Assembly (NCBI GenBank): GCA_963667535.2
Contig: CAXXDU010000002.1
Span: 1,364,001-1,428,000 of the forward strand
DNA length: 64,000 nucleotides
Direction: 5' to 3'
Source of the DNA: UBA5614 sp963667535
GTDB taxonomy: Bacteria > Cloacimonadota > Cloacimonadia > Cloacimonadales > Cloacimonadaceae
Each line of letters begins with the position of its first letter. Position 1 is the stretch's first letter. Of the stretch, positions 52,770 to 61,980 are shown piece by piece. A model generated the notes under the pieces. The model searched no databases and was not told where the DNA came from. It worked only from the letters and a program-made list of their open reading frames with translations. Made by a program: the position numbers and the translations under genes.

Positions 52770-53339
52770 TCAGGTGATAATAATGTCTTTGAGGGCTCGT
52801 TTTGGTACGTGGTGCACCGAGAAATCATCCCGCCAGTATTCAATATCTTCGGGGTCAATGACCTTTTCGATAATCACTTGTTCCACAGGTTTACCGATAG
52901 CGAGGACGAGGACAATTTCCAGGTCTTGAGGAAGGTTTAGAACTTCATGTAATTCTTCTTTTTTAGCGGAAGCAATCTGACAACCGCCCAGTCCCTGCTC
53001 AACAGCACCGAGTAGTATTGTGTGCGCTGCAATACCGGTATCCACCAGTAGATATTTGGAAATATCTTTGGGTCCGAGCATAATGATATAAGCTGTAGGT
53101 CTTTCTCCAGCCGGTGGTCCTTCCCAGTTTCTTAAATAGGCCGCCCATGAGATCAGAGGAAAGATGAGTTTATTAGTTTTTTTATCTATAGAATAAAAGA
53201 ACTTAAGCTGTTGCAAATTGCCGGCACTTGGGCAGAAACGGGTAAGGTCTATGAGTTGGGTTATCTGCTTCTTGGTAATACGGACGGATTCATCAAATCG
53301 GCGGTAACTGCGGTTTGCTTTTACAAGTTTTTTAAACAT
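52770..53339 (-). CDS. Nitroreductase-family flavoprotein
   Basis: 189 residues of the FMN-dependent nitroreductase fold. The N-terminal NRSYRRFDESV holds the phosphate-binding arginines, FCPSAGNLQQLKF the FMN site, and GLGGCQIASAKKEELHEVLN the second FMN segment with LVLAIGKP. Substrate unknown; natural roles include quinone or flavin reduction. AGGAGATAG precedes the ATG. It sits 70 nt downstream of ribD, a gene of flavin synthesis, on the same strand. Confidence 0.88.
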   Translation of the reverse strand: MFKKLVKANRSYRRFDESVRITKKQITQLIDLTRFCPSAGNLQQLKFFYSIDKKTNKLIFPLISWAAYLRNWEGPPAGERPTAYIIMLGPKDISKYLLVDTGIAAHTILLGAVEQGLGGCQIASAKKEELHEVLNLPQDLEIVLVLAIGKPVEQVIIEKVIDPEDIEYWRDDFSVHHVPKRALKDIIIT

Positions 53340-53412
53340 AACTATCTCCTATCATAATTGTGGCTGGATCCTGTCTCAGTTATTTATTCTGACCGGAGCA
53401 GAATTACTTCGG

Positions 53413-54507
53413 CTACTGATTTGGATAAGCTGTAATCAGGATATCCTTATCAATCTGTTCAATCTGCATATTCTGTAAATCGATAGCTTTGTCAATGGAT
53501 TCTATTCCGATATCATGCAAGGCTGTATATGCTCCACCCAAAAGTTTGGGAGCGAGGAAAGCATAAATTTTATCCACCAAACCAGCCTTGAGGAAGGAGG
53601 AATTCACTCTGGCACCTGCTTCTATCATAACCACACCTATCTTGCGGTTATACAATTCCTGCATGACAAGATTCAAATCAAGATAGCCCTTGCAGGACTT
53701 TAGTCTGCATATTTCCAAGCCAAGCTCAGTTAAAGCCTTTTCCTTGCGGATGTTTTTTGTAGTAGAGCTTGTAAAGATAAGGGTTTTATGCTCTGAAGCT
53801 GTCTGCACTATCTTGGCTATCAACGGGATGGATAGCTTTGCATCAAGAATTACCCTGACAGGTTGCTTATATGGATTATCAAGACGGACGTTGAGCAGGG
53901 GATTGTCCTTGAGCACAGTGCCGATACCGGTAAGTACCGCATCAGCTTCCTGACGCAGTTCATGGGTTCGGTTGCGGGAAGCTTCGCAGCTAATCCAGCG
54001 TGAAGTGCCGTCCATAGCAGCTATTCTGCCATCCAATGTAATTGCAGTTTTTAAAAAGACAAAAGGACGCTGTTTGGTTATATATGTAAGGTAATATTCC
54101 AATTGGTGCGTAATTTCTTCAGCGCAAAAGCCATATTCAACAATTATGCCTGACTCTGTTAACATCTGTCTGCCTTTACCGGCAACCAGAGGATTGGGGT
54201 CATCAATACCGTAATAGACTTTCTTGATACCACTTTCAATAATTGCTTTGGCGCAGGGAGGAGTTTTGCCGTAATGGGCACATGGTTCCAGAGTTACATA
54301 TATCTCTGCATTCCTGCATTGCTTGCCTGCCTGCTTTATTGCCTGCACTTCAGCATGGTCAAAGCCATACTTCTGAGTAAATCCTTCACCCACTATCTTG
54401 CCGTCTTTGACAATAACAGCCCCGACAAACGGATTAGGTGAGCATTTACCTCTGGCTTGTTCTGCCAGTTCGATAGCCCTACGCATGTACAATGTGGTTT
54501 TATCCAT
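53413..54507 (-). CDS. ribD: Riboflavin biosynthesis protein RibD (deaminase-reductase)
   Basis: Bifunctional enzyme: the N-terminal pyrimidine deaminase (residues about 1-145) has zinc ligands H51 (HAE motif), C76 and C85 (PCAHYGKTPPC), and the C-terminal reductase has TLDGRIAAMDGTSRWIS and the GARVNSSFL segment. It catalyses two steps from the GTP cyclohydrolase II product toward riboflavin. 364 residues from ATG 54507; a TTG at 54522 would add five residues. The start overlaps the upstream TPR gene by 8 nt. No other rib genes are in the window. Confidence 0.94.
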   Translation of the reverse strand: MDKTTLYMRRAIELAEQARGKCSPNPFVGAVIVKDGKIVGEGFTQKYGFDHAEVQAIKQAGKQCRNAEIYVTLEPCAHYGKTPPCAKAIIESGIKKVYYGIDDPNPLVAGKGRQMLTESGIIVEYGFCAEEITHQLEYYLTYITKQRPFVFLKTAITLDGRIAAMDGTSRWISCEASRNRTHELRQEADAVLTGIGTVLKDNPLLNVRLDNPYKQPVRVILDAKLSIPLIAKIVQTASEHKTLIFTSSTTKNIRKEKALTELGLEICRLKSCKGYLDLNLVMQELYNRKIGVVMIEAGARVNSSFLKAGLVDKIYAFLAPKLLGGAYTALHDIGIESIDKAIDLQNMQIEQIDKDILITAYPNQ

Positions 54508-55696
54508 TCCTGAGGTGCTCAAGGTTCTTTTTCGCTATTTCAGAATTGGGATCAAGCCTGAGAGCTTGTTCCCAGGCACTCTGTGCTTTGTCTGTTTGTT
54601 CGAGACCCAGATAGCAGACACCAATATTGTTCATAATATTAGCATTTTCGGGGTTTAGTAGATTCAGCTTTTCCAAATGAGTAATAGCAGTGGTATAATC
54701 CTTTTGACTCATAAAGATAAAGGCTAGCTGAAACATCGGCTCCTGCCAGTTGGGTTCAAGAGCTAAGGCACCTGTAAAAGCAGATTTGGCATCATCCCAT
54801 CTTTTTACAAGACCATAGTATAAGCCGTAGTAGTATTGGATATCAGCAGAGAGAGGATACTTGTTTTTAACGCTGTCCAGCAGGTTAAAGATAGCACTTT
54901 CGTCTTTATTGCTGATGGCGATGGCAATTTGCCTGAATTGAGTCTTCTGTTCATAATAATCCTGGAGAGTACCCCAGATAGATTGATAGAATTGCCAGTA
55001 CCCTGCATTATTAACAAATATAAAAGTCCAGTTCTCTTTGCCATTGAGTTCACAAAAGACAAAAGCTTGTTTCAGGTCCTGAGTAAATCCTGAATTGATG
55101 ATAGTAACATGGCGCACCTTCTTCAGCATCGGGTGATTCATTAGCAGTTTAGTATAGTAAGAAATTGTATCTGCAGAACAGTCAAAATCAGCAATATGAA
55201 AACACGCCACTGCATCCCAATCGTGCGAGATAACAGCATCGAAATAGCTTGAGGCAAGAGTTTCGATATTAGGGTTTGCCTCTTCCTGTATTTCCAGCTT
55301 TAGATTAAGCTTTTTATTCAGAAGATTTAGAATACCTGAATCCGGGAAAGAGAAACCGCACAGCCAATCTGTCAGAGCAACTTTACCTGTTTCATTCAGA
55401 CTGAGTTCATTGGGCGTCTGATTGTTTAAATCTGTAACGGGCAGATATATCCAGGATTGCAGATAATGCTCCAGATAATCCATAAACTCTGTTCGAGAGT
55501 CTGATTTAATCTTGGGCAGCAGTGAATTTGTCACATCTTTTATAGGAGAGTATGGGCAGGTATCAGGGCACTTGCCATCAGCTCTGTAACTATTGCAGCA
55601 TTTCCAGCCAAGTTCCTTATTATGTCGTAAACAATAGCGGACTGAGCGTTCATCACTGCAAATACGGCAACGTTCTTTCTTTAGCCATTGCATCAT
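54500..55696 (-). CDS. Cysteine-rich N-terminal, NTF2-like and TPR protein
   Basis: 398 residues. The first 50 hold eight cysteines (ERCRICSDE, YCLRHNKELGWKCCN, GKCPDTCPY), likely a zinc or iron-sulfur module. Residues about 140-240 resemble an NTF2/SnoaL-like sandwich (SYFDAVISHDWDAVACF). The C-terminal 130 residues are TPRs (YYGLYYGLVKRWDDAKSAFT, NWQEPMFQLAFIFMSQKDYT, NANIMNNIGVCYLGLEQTDK). Function unknown. ATG 55696 overlaps the nadE stop (ATGA), placing it in a nadE-TPR-ribD operon. Confidence 0.75.
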   Translation of the reverse strand: MMQWLKKERCRICSDERSVRYCLRHNKELGWKCCNSYRADGKCPDTCPYSPIKDVTNSLLPKIKSDSRTEFMDYLEHYLQSWIYLPVTDLNNQTPNELSLNETGKVALTDWLCGFSFPDSGILNLLNKKLNLKLEIQEEANPNIETLASSYFDAVISHDWDAVACFHIADFDCSADTISYYTKLLMNHPMLKKVRHVTIINSGFTQDLKQAFVFCELNGKENWTFIFVNNAGYWQFYQSIWGTLQDYYEQKTQFRQIAIAISNKDESAIFNLLDSVKNKYPLSADIQYYYGLYYGLVKRWDDAKSAFTGALALEPNWQEPMFQLAFIFMSQKDYTTAITHLEKLNLLNPENANIMNNIGVCYLGLEQTDKAQSAWEQALRLDPNSEIAKKNLEHLRNG

Positions 55697-56481
55697 AATG
55701 AAACCTGCTTGTACCAATCTGTGATCAGGGGTGGAAGCTGTCTCTTGAATACAGTTTTATTCATTAATTCGATTACTCTATGTACCTGAGACCGGGGAAT
55801 TCCCTCTTTAATAATATCTTCAGTAGATTTGTTTTCTTCTGTCAGACTATAGAGGATGGCATCAAGCCGGCTGTATTTAATACCAATCTCATCCTCATCG
55901 GTTTGATTTGCCCAAAGGTCGGCTGTGGGTGTCTTATCAATAATCTGCTGAGGAATGCCCAGGAGAGCTGCCATTTGCCATACTTCTGTTTTATAGAGAT
56001 GACCTATAGGCTCAAAAGCACAAGCTCCGTCACCATGCTGAGTGAAATAGCCTACCAAAATCTCAGTGCGGTTACTGGTGCCCACTACCAATCCCTTGTA
56101 TTGGGCAGATAAATCATAAAGAACGCACATTCTGGTACGTGCCATCCAGTTACCCAATCTCAGGTTATCAGCCTTAGCAGCATAATTATCAAAGTAAGCT
56201 TTCACCATGGGTGTGATTTCTATCTTCTCGTGATGCATGCCCAGATGTTGTGCCAGTAGAAGCGCATCATTATAACTGGCAGGGCTGCTGTTTTCCCAGG
56301 GCAGCATGGCACCATAGACATGCTCTTTGCCAAGGGCTTTGACAGCGAGTGCAGCAGATAAAGATGAGTCAATTCCGCCAGAGAGACCAATAACAACATT
56401 GGCTAAACCGCTGGACTGCACATAATCACGGATAAATTGAGCTGCACTTTGTATCTCTATTGTTAAATCTAACTTTCGCAT
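55693..56481 (-). CDS. nadE: NAD+ synthetase (ammonia-dependent type)
   Basis: 262 residues. The PP-loop GLSGGIDSS is at 32-40. GTSNRTEILVGYFTQHGDGA, EPIGHLYKTEVWQMA and TPTADLWANQTDEDEIG are the deamido-NAD and ammonia-channel motifs. There is no glutaminase domain, so free ammonia is the likely nitrogen donor, in keeping with glutamate fermentation. ATG 56481 is chosen over an upstream in-frame start because GAGGAAAA is well placed. A perfect TATAAT lies at 56523-56518 on the minus strand. Confidence 0.93.
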   Translation of the reverse strand: MRKLDLTIEIQSAAQFIRDYVQSSGLANVVIGLSGGIDSSLSAALAVKALGKEHVYGAMLPWENSSPASYNDALLLAQHLGMHHEKIEITPMVKAYFDNYAAKADNLRLGNWMARTRMCVLYDLSAQYKGLVVGTSNRTEILVGYFTQHGDGACAFEPIGHLYKTEVWQMAALLGIPQQIIDKTPTADLWANQTDEDEIGIKYSRLDAILYSLTEENKSTEDIIKEGIPRSQVHRVIELMNKTVFKRQLPPLITDWYKQVSL

Positions 56482-56569
56482 AGCATTTTCCTCATTAATA
56501 ATTCCAAAGTCACAATAATTATAACTCAAGTACAATTCTTGCAGATAATGTCAAATTAAAAAATACAAT

Positions 56570-58855
56570 TTATCTGATTCGCTGATGTCTTATTCCAGCC
56601 ATTGCTTTGATTCTATAGAAGCATCTTTGCTGCCAGACCGGTATGATTGGATAGGTGTCATTGAATTCTGATGATGCTATTTCGATGCTTTGAGTATCAG
56701 CACTTGAGAAATCAGGAGAGGAAGATTTTGTAATAAGGTAATAATCCGGATTATCTGCAAATCCGCTGAGAGTGTGGGTTACAGGTTGCCATTGCAACCT
56801 GATGAAACCATCGGGAGGCTGGGATATACCTGTTATCACAGGAGCAGGATAGCATCTGAAATAGCCTGTGATTAGAGTACTATTGGAGTAGGTGAGACCA
56901 TTGGCTCCCAATGTAACAATCCTGTATTCGTAGATCAGAGAATCCGGTTGCGTGAATAAACTGTCAGTATAACAGTTGGTTGCCGGGGGTACTGTTGCAT
57001 GGTTTTGCCAGCTATATGTATCGGGGAATCTGCGGTCAATTCTATAACCATTAATCAGGATATTTTCCGGTACGGGTGTCCAGCTCAAGGATATATGTTT
57101 GCTATCAGTCTGTATGCGGTTGAAACTAAGACTAGTTACAAGCGGTGAAGTGGAATAAGTAACAATGTTTCGGGAAGCTGATGCATCCGATGTTCTGCCT
57201 GATTTATCAGTGGCAGTCAACCAGATTTTGTAATGATAACCAAGCGGGAAACCGGATATATCAATGCCTGTTAATGCCTGGTCTGCGAGAGCAGGATAGA
57301 TGTCTCTATCATAAATCAGGGTATCTATGATGCTATAATTTCCATTGCCCAAATACACTTTTCTTTCCAGATGGATTGTCCAGGTATGAAAATCATATTC
57401 AGTAAGCGGCAGCCAGGTCATGCGTAGTATGCTGTTGCTTTGCATGGCAGCGGCGGTAAAGACCGGTGTATGCGGGGTATGGTCATCATTCATGCCAAAA
57501 GTATGCTGCAAGCTTGATGCCAAAGCGTCAATCAACGGCTGGTAATATGCCAGAGCTTTCTGGTATCTGATTCTTTCATTCCAGGCTAAAGAATCGCAAT
57601 CCCATCCGTAAAACCATGCCAGGGTTGAATCATTTTGAGTATAGCAATCCGGCAATTCATCCATTTCAACATGGCAAAAAGGGTCATAGACATCATAGTT
57701 GGTCCATTGGTTCAGCGTATATTGCTGCTGACAATTGTAACTGTATCCGGGTAAATCAATATGATTTGAGACAGATTCAAAATGTTCTGCATCCTGGAAA
57801 GCAAAAGAGTGCAGATTATAGTTTACAGCCCAGAAATTCCCGGTCTGGACTACTGCATTGCAACCAATTGTATTAGCCGCATGGATTACATAACCTGCAG
57901 CATTGATCAGATCAGGCACTGTCCTGGAAAGGTCACGGATAGGCAGATTTACGCAAGTCTGTCCATTACCGGCAGACATCTGGCAATTAGCATAACCTAT
58001 ATGATGCCCTGTATCATAGGAGTGTATCTGAAGCGAGAATTCTCTGTTAAGAATACTGTTTTGATTTACCAATAGAGTTCTAACCTCATCTGCGCAATGT
58101 TTATACGTCAGATGCAGCGGATGAGCAGCATTACGGCTCGGGTCACTTAAAGTAAGGCTGTTTGTATATGTGCCCTGATTTGTCCACATGACTTCTCTTC
58201 CTGCGCCTGAAATCATAAAATATCGGGTATTCAATTGGGTAAAAGCCTTCCAGGCAATCGGGATGGACATGTAATCATCACAAGGGTGAGGGACTGTGGT
58301 AATAATCTGGTTAGTAGCCTGAGGATTAAAAACAAATAAGCCCCAGCCCAGGTCAAAGCTGCCTAATTCATCATCTGCCAGGGTTTCAGTTCCGTTATCA
58401 TCATAATTACGGTTCAGTCTTTCCCTGAGCAAATAGTATTGTCTGCCGGTATCTGTATCATCAAATCTGACTAAATCATAGGGCAGACTGTAGCTAATCA
58501 GAGCTTCGCATACACTTGTCCATTGCTGATTGACGAAATAATTGCTCACAGTATTCCATTGTGATGTCTGGGTACTATCAGGATAGACAAAGCTTCCAAA
58601 TCCCGGGGTTTGTCTGTCCCAGGGAGCATAATCATTGTATCCGGGCAGGACTAATCCTTCAGCTACATGGGAAATCCAGTTATCATAAGCACAACCCGGT
58701 TCATAACCAAACAAGAATTGGTAAAAAGAGCCGGACTCATTGACAATGCTATTGCCAATAACAGGTAGCAGTAGCAAGACTATTATGGAGAACACAAGCT
58801 TAAGTGCTTTTAGCTTTAGCAAAATGTCTTCTGAACTCCGATGCTTATTATTCAT
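56570..58855 (-). CDS. Large exported protein with C-terminal FN3-like domains
   Basis: 761 residues from ATG 58855. A hydrophobic segment (about 19-38, LVFSIIVLLLLPVIG) follows a polar n-region. The first 470 residues contain TVPHPCDDYMSIPIAWKAF, DPSRNAAHPLHLTYKHCADE and LQIHSYDTGHHIGY, histidine-rich motifs that recall zinc hydrolases such as N-formylglutamate amidohydrolase; this is inference only. Residues about 480-760 are FN3-like (RMTWLPLTEYDFHTWTIHLE, HISLSWTPVPENILINGYRI, IRLQWQPVTHTLSGF). No ribosome binding site precedes the ATG, and an upstream TTG (58891) is in frame. Confidence 0.7.
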   Translation of the reverse strand: MNNKHRSSEDILLKLKALKLVFSIIVLLLLPVIGNSIVNESGSFYQFLFGYEPGCAYDNWISHVAEGLVLPGYNDYAPWDRQTPGFGSFVYPDSTQTSQWNTVSNYFVNQQWTSVCEALISYSLPYDLVRFDDTDTGRQYYLLRERLNRNYDDNGTETLADDELGSFDLGWGLFVFNPQATNQIITTVPHPCDDYMSIPIAWKAFTQLNTRYFMISGAGREVMWTNQGTYTNSLTLSDPSRNAAHPLHLTYKHCADEVRTLLVNQNSILNREFSLQIHSYDTGHHIGYANCQMSAGNGQTCVNLPIRDLSRTVPDLINAAGYVIHAANTIGCNAVVQTGNFWAVNYNLHSFAFQDAEHFESVSNHIDLPGYSYNCQQQYTLNQWTNYDVYDPFCHVEMDELPDCYTQNDSTLAWFYGWDCDSLAWNERIRYQKALAYYQPLIDALASSLQHTFGMNDDHTPHTPVFTAAAMQSNSILRMTWLPLTEYDFHTWTIHLERKVYLGNGNYSIIDTLIYDRDIYPALADQALTGIDISGFPLGYHYKIWLTATDKSGRTSDASASRNIVTYSTSPLVTSLSFNRIQTDSKHISLSWTPVPENILINGYRIDRRFPDTYSWQNHATVPPATNCYTDSLFTQPDSLIYEYRIVTLGANGLTYSNSTLITGYFRCYPAPVITGISQPPDGFIRLQWQPVTHTLSGFADNPDYYLITKSSSPDFSSADTQSIEIASSEFNDTYPIIPVWQQRCFYRIKAMAGIRHQRIR

Positions 58856-59047
58856 GGAAATTAGCTTACAAAACACGCTATTACTTGTCAATTATAAACT
58901 TTTGAAATTATAACTACGGATGCCATTCAAAATCTGCAAATCAGATATAAGCAAGCCGTTGAAGCAAAAAAAAGTACTCAGGAACGATAATTGCACTTGA
59001 TAAAAAACTAAGCAGTAATTTGATTGTATTCAAATGGGAGGAATAGC

Positions 59048-60088
59048 ATGCTGAAACGCGTAATTATTCTGTTGATAGTACTGATAACCATCTTTGGTTG
59101 TGCCAAAAAAAGCACTGAATTGAAAGAAAACCATATATTAAGTCTGACAGCCACCATACCTCTGGTCGGAAATCCTCTGGATATGGATGCTGCGGATACC
59201 TTAGTCTATGTTGCTGAAGACCAGGGTGGGGTTTCACGTATAAATCTTAACAATTTTACCAAGACCTGGTATTCTTCTTTTTATAGCACCGGCAGCAATA
59301 TAGTCAATATGGTAAAGATTCGCAATATCTCTGTGGTTAAGCCTCTTAACCTATTGTTTGCCAAAGAAAGCGGTGGTTCAGATGCCATCAGAATCATCAA
59401 TACCACAAATCCCGATTCTCTGAGATTATCCGTACCGATTACAGGTGGCACTTCTGATATCCAGGAGATGCAATTTGAGCAGATAACGCCTGCCGGCGGA
59501 CAGTATACCTTTGAAGGAGCATACACTTCTGTAGTAAACGGAATCAGAGATGTCAGCTATGGCACTTTTGGTGTGCATGTCACTGGTTTTCCTCCATATT
59601 ATGCAGAAACCAGGACTTTTAATCCTCCGGCTAATGCCAATGGCTTTTTTATGACAGCACAGTATATGTTTGTAGCGGCTGATCAGAGAGGACTATTTAT
59701 ATATAACCGTTCCAATAGTGCACTTGTGGGTCAGCTTGATTTACCCGGTAATGCACAAAAGGTCAAAGTAATGGGCAATTATGCTTATCTTACCTGCAAA
59801 CAGGATGGTCTGCAGATAATAGATATTACCGATCCTGCTGCACCTGTCAAAGTTGGCAGTTTTGATACAAGCGGATACGCCACTAATCTTGATGTCTGGG
59901 AAAATCATGTAGTAGTCAGTTCCGGAGGCGGTGGAGTCTATGTATTTGATGTCACCAATCCGGCTAATCCTGTTTTAGATGAAAACATTACCAATTGCGG
60001 TTATGTCAATACAGTCAAATACCATCAGAATAAAGTACTGGTTGCCAGCCGTGACCTTGGCTTATTGATATATAATATTTTACCCTAA
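59048..60088 (+). CDS. LVIVD-repeat beta-propeller lipoprotein
   Basis: 346 residues. The signal peptide ends in the lipobox IFGC (about residue 19-20). The mature part contains repeats of the LVIVD type (YAYLTCKQDGLQIIDITDPA, HVVVSSGGGGVYVFDVTNPA, KVLVASRDLGLLIYNILP), which fold as propeller blades. These are surface or periplasmic proteins of unknown function. ATG 59048 with GGGAGG before it is preferred over ATG 59024, which would spoil the signal peptide. Monocistronic, with a strong terminator after it. Confidence 0.85.
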   Translation: MLKRVIILLIVLITIFGCAKKSTELKENHILSLTATIPLVGNPLDMDAADTLVYVAEDQGGVSRINLNNFTKTWYSSFYSTGSNIVNMVKIRNISVVKPLNLLFAKESGGSDAIRIINTTNPDSLRLSVPITGGTSDIQEMQFEQITPAGGQYTFEGAYTSVVNGIRDVSYGTFGVHVTGFPPYYAETRTFNPPANANGFFMTAQYMFVAADQRGLFIYNRSNSALVGQLDLPGNAQKVKVMGNYAYLTCKQDGLQIIDITDPAAPVKVGSFDTSGYATNLDVWENHVVVSSGGGGVYVFDVTNPANPVLDENITNCGYVNTVKYHQNKVLVASRDLGLLIYNILP

Positions 60089-60118
60089 ATAAACCTAGAG
60101 TCTGTATTTCAAGATAAC

Positions 60119-60156
60119 CTGTCACAGCATTCGGATGCTGTGACAGGATTTTTTTT
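60119..60156. terminator. Strong terminator between convergent genes
   Basis: A perfect 13-bp stem CCTGTCACAGCAT/ATGCTGTGACAGG with a TCGG loop and eight T residues on the plus strand. pgk ends directly beyond it on the minus strand. Confidence 0.9.
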
Positions 60157-60158
60157 AT

Positions 60159-61442
60159 CTATTTCTTAAGCAATACCTGCACGGGTTTCATGCCATAAGG
60201 ACTGCCTTGTACAATAGCATCCAGAATAGCGCCGCCACCGGTAAAGAAGTAATAACTGATATCATTGGCTGCCTTCATCCAGATGCCCGGCAGCAGGTCT
60301 TTGAATTCCTGGATGGTATCTCCGCCGCCAAACAGCTTCAAAGCTTTTTTATTGGTATCTATCAGAGCATACATCGCTTTGGTACCGCATTTAAACAAGG
60401 TGGTATATCCCATTACTGCATTAACAAAGATGGTTCCCGCTTCGTCAAAAATAGCCTTTATCTTCTCATCTGCAAATGATTCCTCGCCGGCATCCAATAC
60501 GTAATTCAGCTTTGTACCCGGCTTTAAATCTGCTACTTTGTGTGTTCTGTATGAGCCTTCTGATGTTTCTTCAAATGAATCGGATTCCACAATATAGGGT
60601 AATTCCACTACTCTGTCTATATATTTTCCGGAATCGGCAATGAACTTCTTTGCCATAGCAATATCATCTTCACCCAATCCGTTGATGGTAATATCATACT
60701 TAGCTGCCAGATAGGCATTGTATAAAACTCCTCCCAGCACCAGATGGTCGCTCATTTTGATTAGAGAACTAAGCGGACCTATCTTAGTATCAAACTTTGA
60801 ACCTGCCACTACAGAAACCAGAGGCTGTTTAGGCTCAAAAACCTGTTCCAGATGCTTCACTTCTTTTTCCATCAGCAGCCCGGCATAAGAAGGCAGATAC
60901 TGGGTGATATTATAGGTGGAAACATGTGGTTGCCATGAACCAAAAGCATCATTGATATAGACATCTGCCAGGCGTGAAAGCTCCATTGCCAGAGTCTCGG
61001 AAGCTTCGTTCTTTGTCTCTTCACCATTAAACCAACGCGTATTAGGCAGATACAACATCTGGATATCACCTTTCTTGAGCTTTGCCACATACGTGAGTAA
61101 ACTGCTCAAATCAATGATTCCGTTCAAATCTGTAGCAGGCAGCTCAGGTACTTCTATCTTAAGCGCCAGCTTGTGTTCCAGATACTCAACGATTGGTTTG
61201 ACTGATTCTTCTTCGGAGATTGTATAATTACCGGTTTTTTTATCATAAGGTCTGCCTACGTGCGTCATCAGAATAGGTTTTCCACCTTTCCGGTAGATGT
61301 GCAGGATGGTGGGAATAGTTGCATCAATCCGCATACTGTCCTTGACCTTGCCTTTTTTTACAACATTGTGGTCAACCCTGACCAAGACGACCTTGTCTCT
61401 CAAGTCTGCATGCATGAAACTCTGGAGTTGCTTCTTTTCCAT
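60159..61442 (-). CDS. pgk: Phosphoglycerate kinase, divergent
   Basis: Glycolytic kinase that makes ATP from 1,3-bisphosphoglycerate. 427 residues, slightly long. Recognisable motifs: VRVDHNV (usually VRVDFNVP), THVGRP (usually SHLGRP), the nucleotide-site GGGDT and the ending FTGGGAILDAI. Compared with the canonical FGTAHRAHSS segment, this protein reads FGSWQPHVST, so the usual substrate-binding arginine there is missing. R, D and N of the first motif, H and R of THVGRP and the later TRW arginine are kept. GAGAGG precedes the ATG. Confidence 0.88.
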   Translation of the reverse strand: MEKKQLQSFMHADLRDKVVLVRVDHNVVKKGKVKDSMRIDATIPTILHIYRKGGKPILMTHVGRPYDKKTGNYTISEEESVKPIVEYLEHKLALKIEVPELPATDLNGIIDLSSLLTYVAKLKKGDIQMLYLPNTRWFNGEETKNEASETLAMELSRLADVYINDAFGSWQPHVSTYNITQYLPSYAGLLMEKEVKHLEQVFEPKQPLVSVVAGSKFDTKIGPLSSLIKMSDHLVLGGVLYNAYLAAKYDITINGLGEDDIAMAKKFIADSGKYIDRVVELPYIVESDSFEETSEGSYRTHKVADLKPGTKLNYVLDAGEESFADEKIKAIFDEAGTIFVNAVMGYTTLFKCGTKAMYALIDTNKKALKLFGGGDTIQEFKDLLPGIWMKAANDISYYFFTGGGAILDAIVQGSPYGMKPVQVLLKK

Positions 61443-61680
61443 GTAAAACCTCTCATATTAAGTAGTTATATTTTCACTATGCTTTTCCTAAAGCAGAGGA
61501 TAAGTCAAGAGAATTGTTAAAATGAGAGCCCTACTCAGGAACGTAACATAGCTTTTCAAGCTGTTGTATGGTTGGGTTTGTTACCCAATCCCTGTGCAAC
61601 TTGAATTCATAATTTATAATTAGCATCGAAGAGGCTCTGCCCTCTTTCCAAATATGGGATAAACCACTGTTCCAGAAAAG
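61443..61680. other. Intergenic region with small hairpins
   Basis: TTGGGTTTGTTACCCAATCC near 61572 can fold into a hairpin. No gene or terminator is convincing. Confidence 0.4.
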
Positions 61681-61741
61681 AACCTCTTGGGATCCTCTTG
61701 GGCTTAGCCCAGGAAGTTCCCAACAGGTTCTCAACAGGTTC
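61681..61741. repeat. 11-nt phased palindromic element (copy F)
   Basis: CCTCTTGGG occurs at 61683 and 61694, followed by a centre GGGCTTAGCCC (61700-61710). CAACAGGTTC occurs at 61721 and 61732, preceded by the variant CAGGAAGTTC at 61710. All steps are 11 nt. Confidence 0.7.
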
Positions 61742-61852
61742 CATCTTTGAACTCATATTTCAAACTGCGGGGGAGGGAAAACTTAATGGATAAGCTCTTT
61801 TTCTGTTTTTACCTCTTTGTCTCTATGTGCAGTTTAAAACATGACAAAATGC

Positions 61853-61916
61853 TTGACTGAAAACATCATAGAAAAATAAATGGCATTCATGATGTTAGCT
61901 GACAGAAATGTCAGCA
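61853..61916 (+). promoter_or_regulatory. Candidate promoter and leader hairpin of the rimP-nusA operon
   Basis: TTGACT (61853) and AATAAA (61875) are 16 nt apart. Just downstream, GCTGACAGAAATGTCAGC (61899-61916) is a perfect 7-bp hairpin followed by ATTTTTATT, resembling a short intrinsic terminator placed about 65 nt before rimP. Confidence 0.4.
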
Positions 61917-61980
61917 TTTTTATTATTCGAAAGTTGGTTTATTTTTAGCACAGGACATTAGTCATAAATAGGATTTATTA

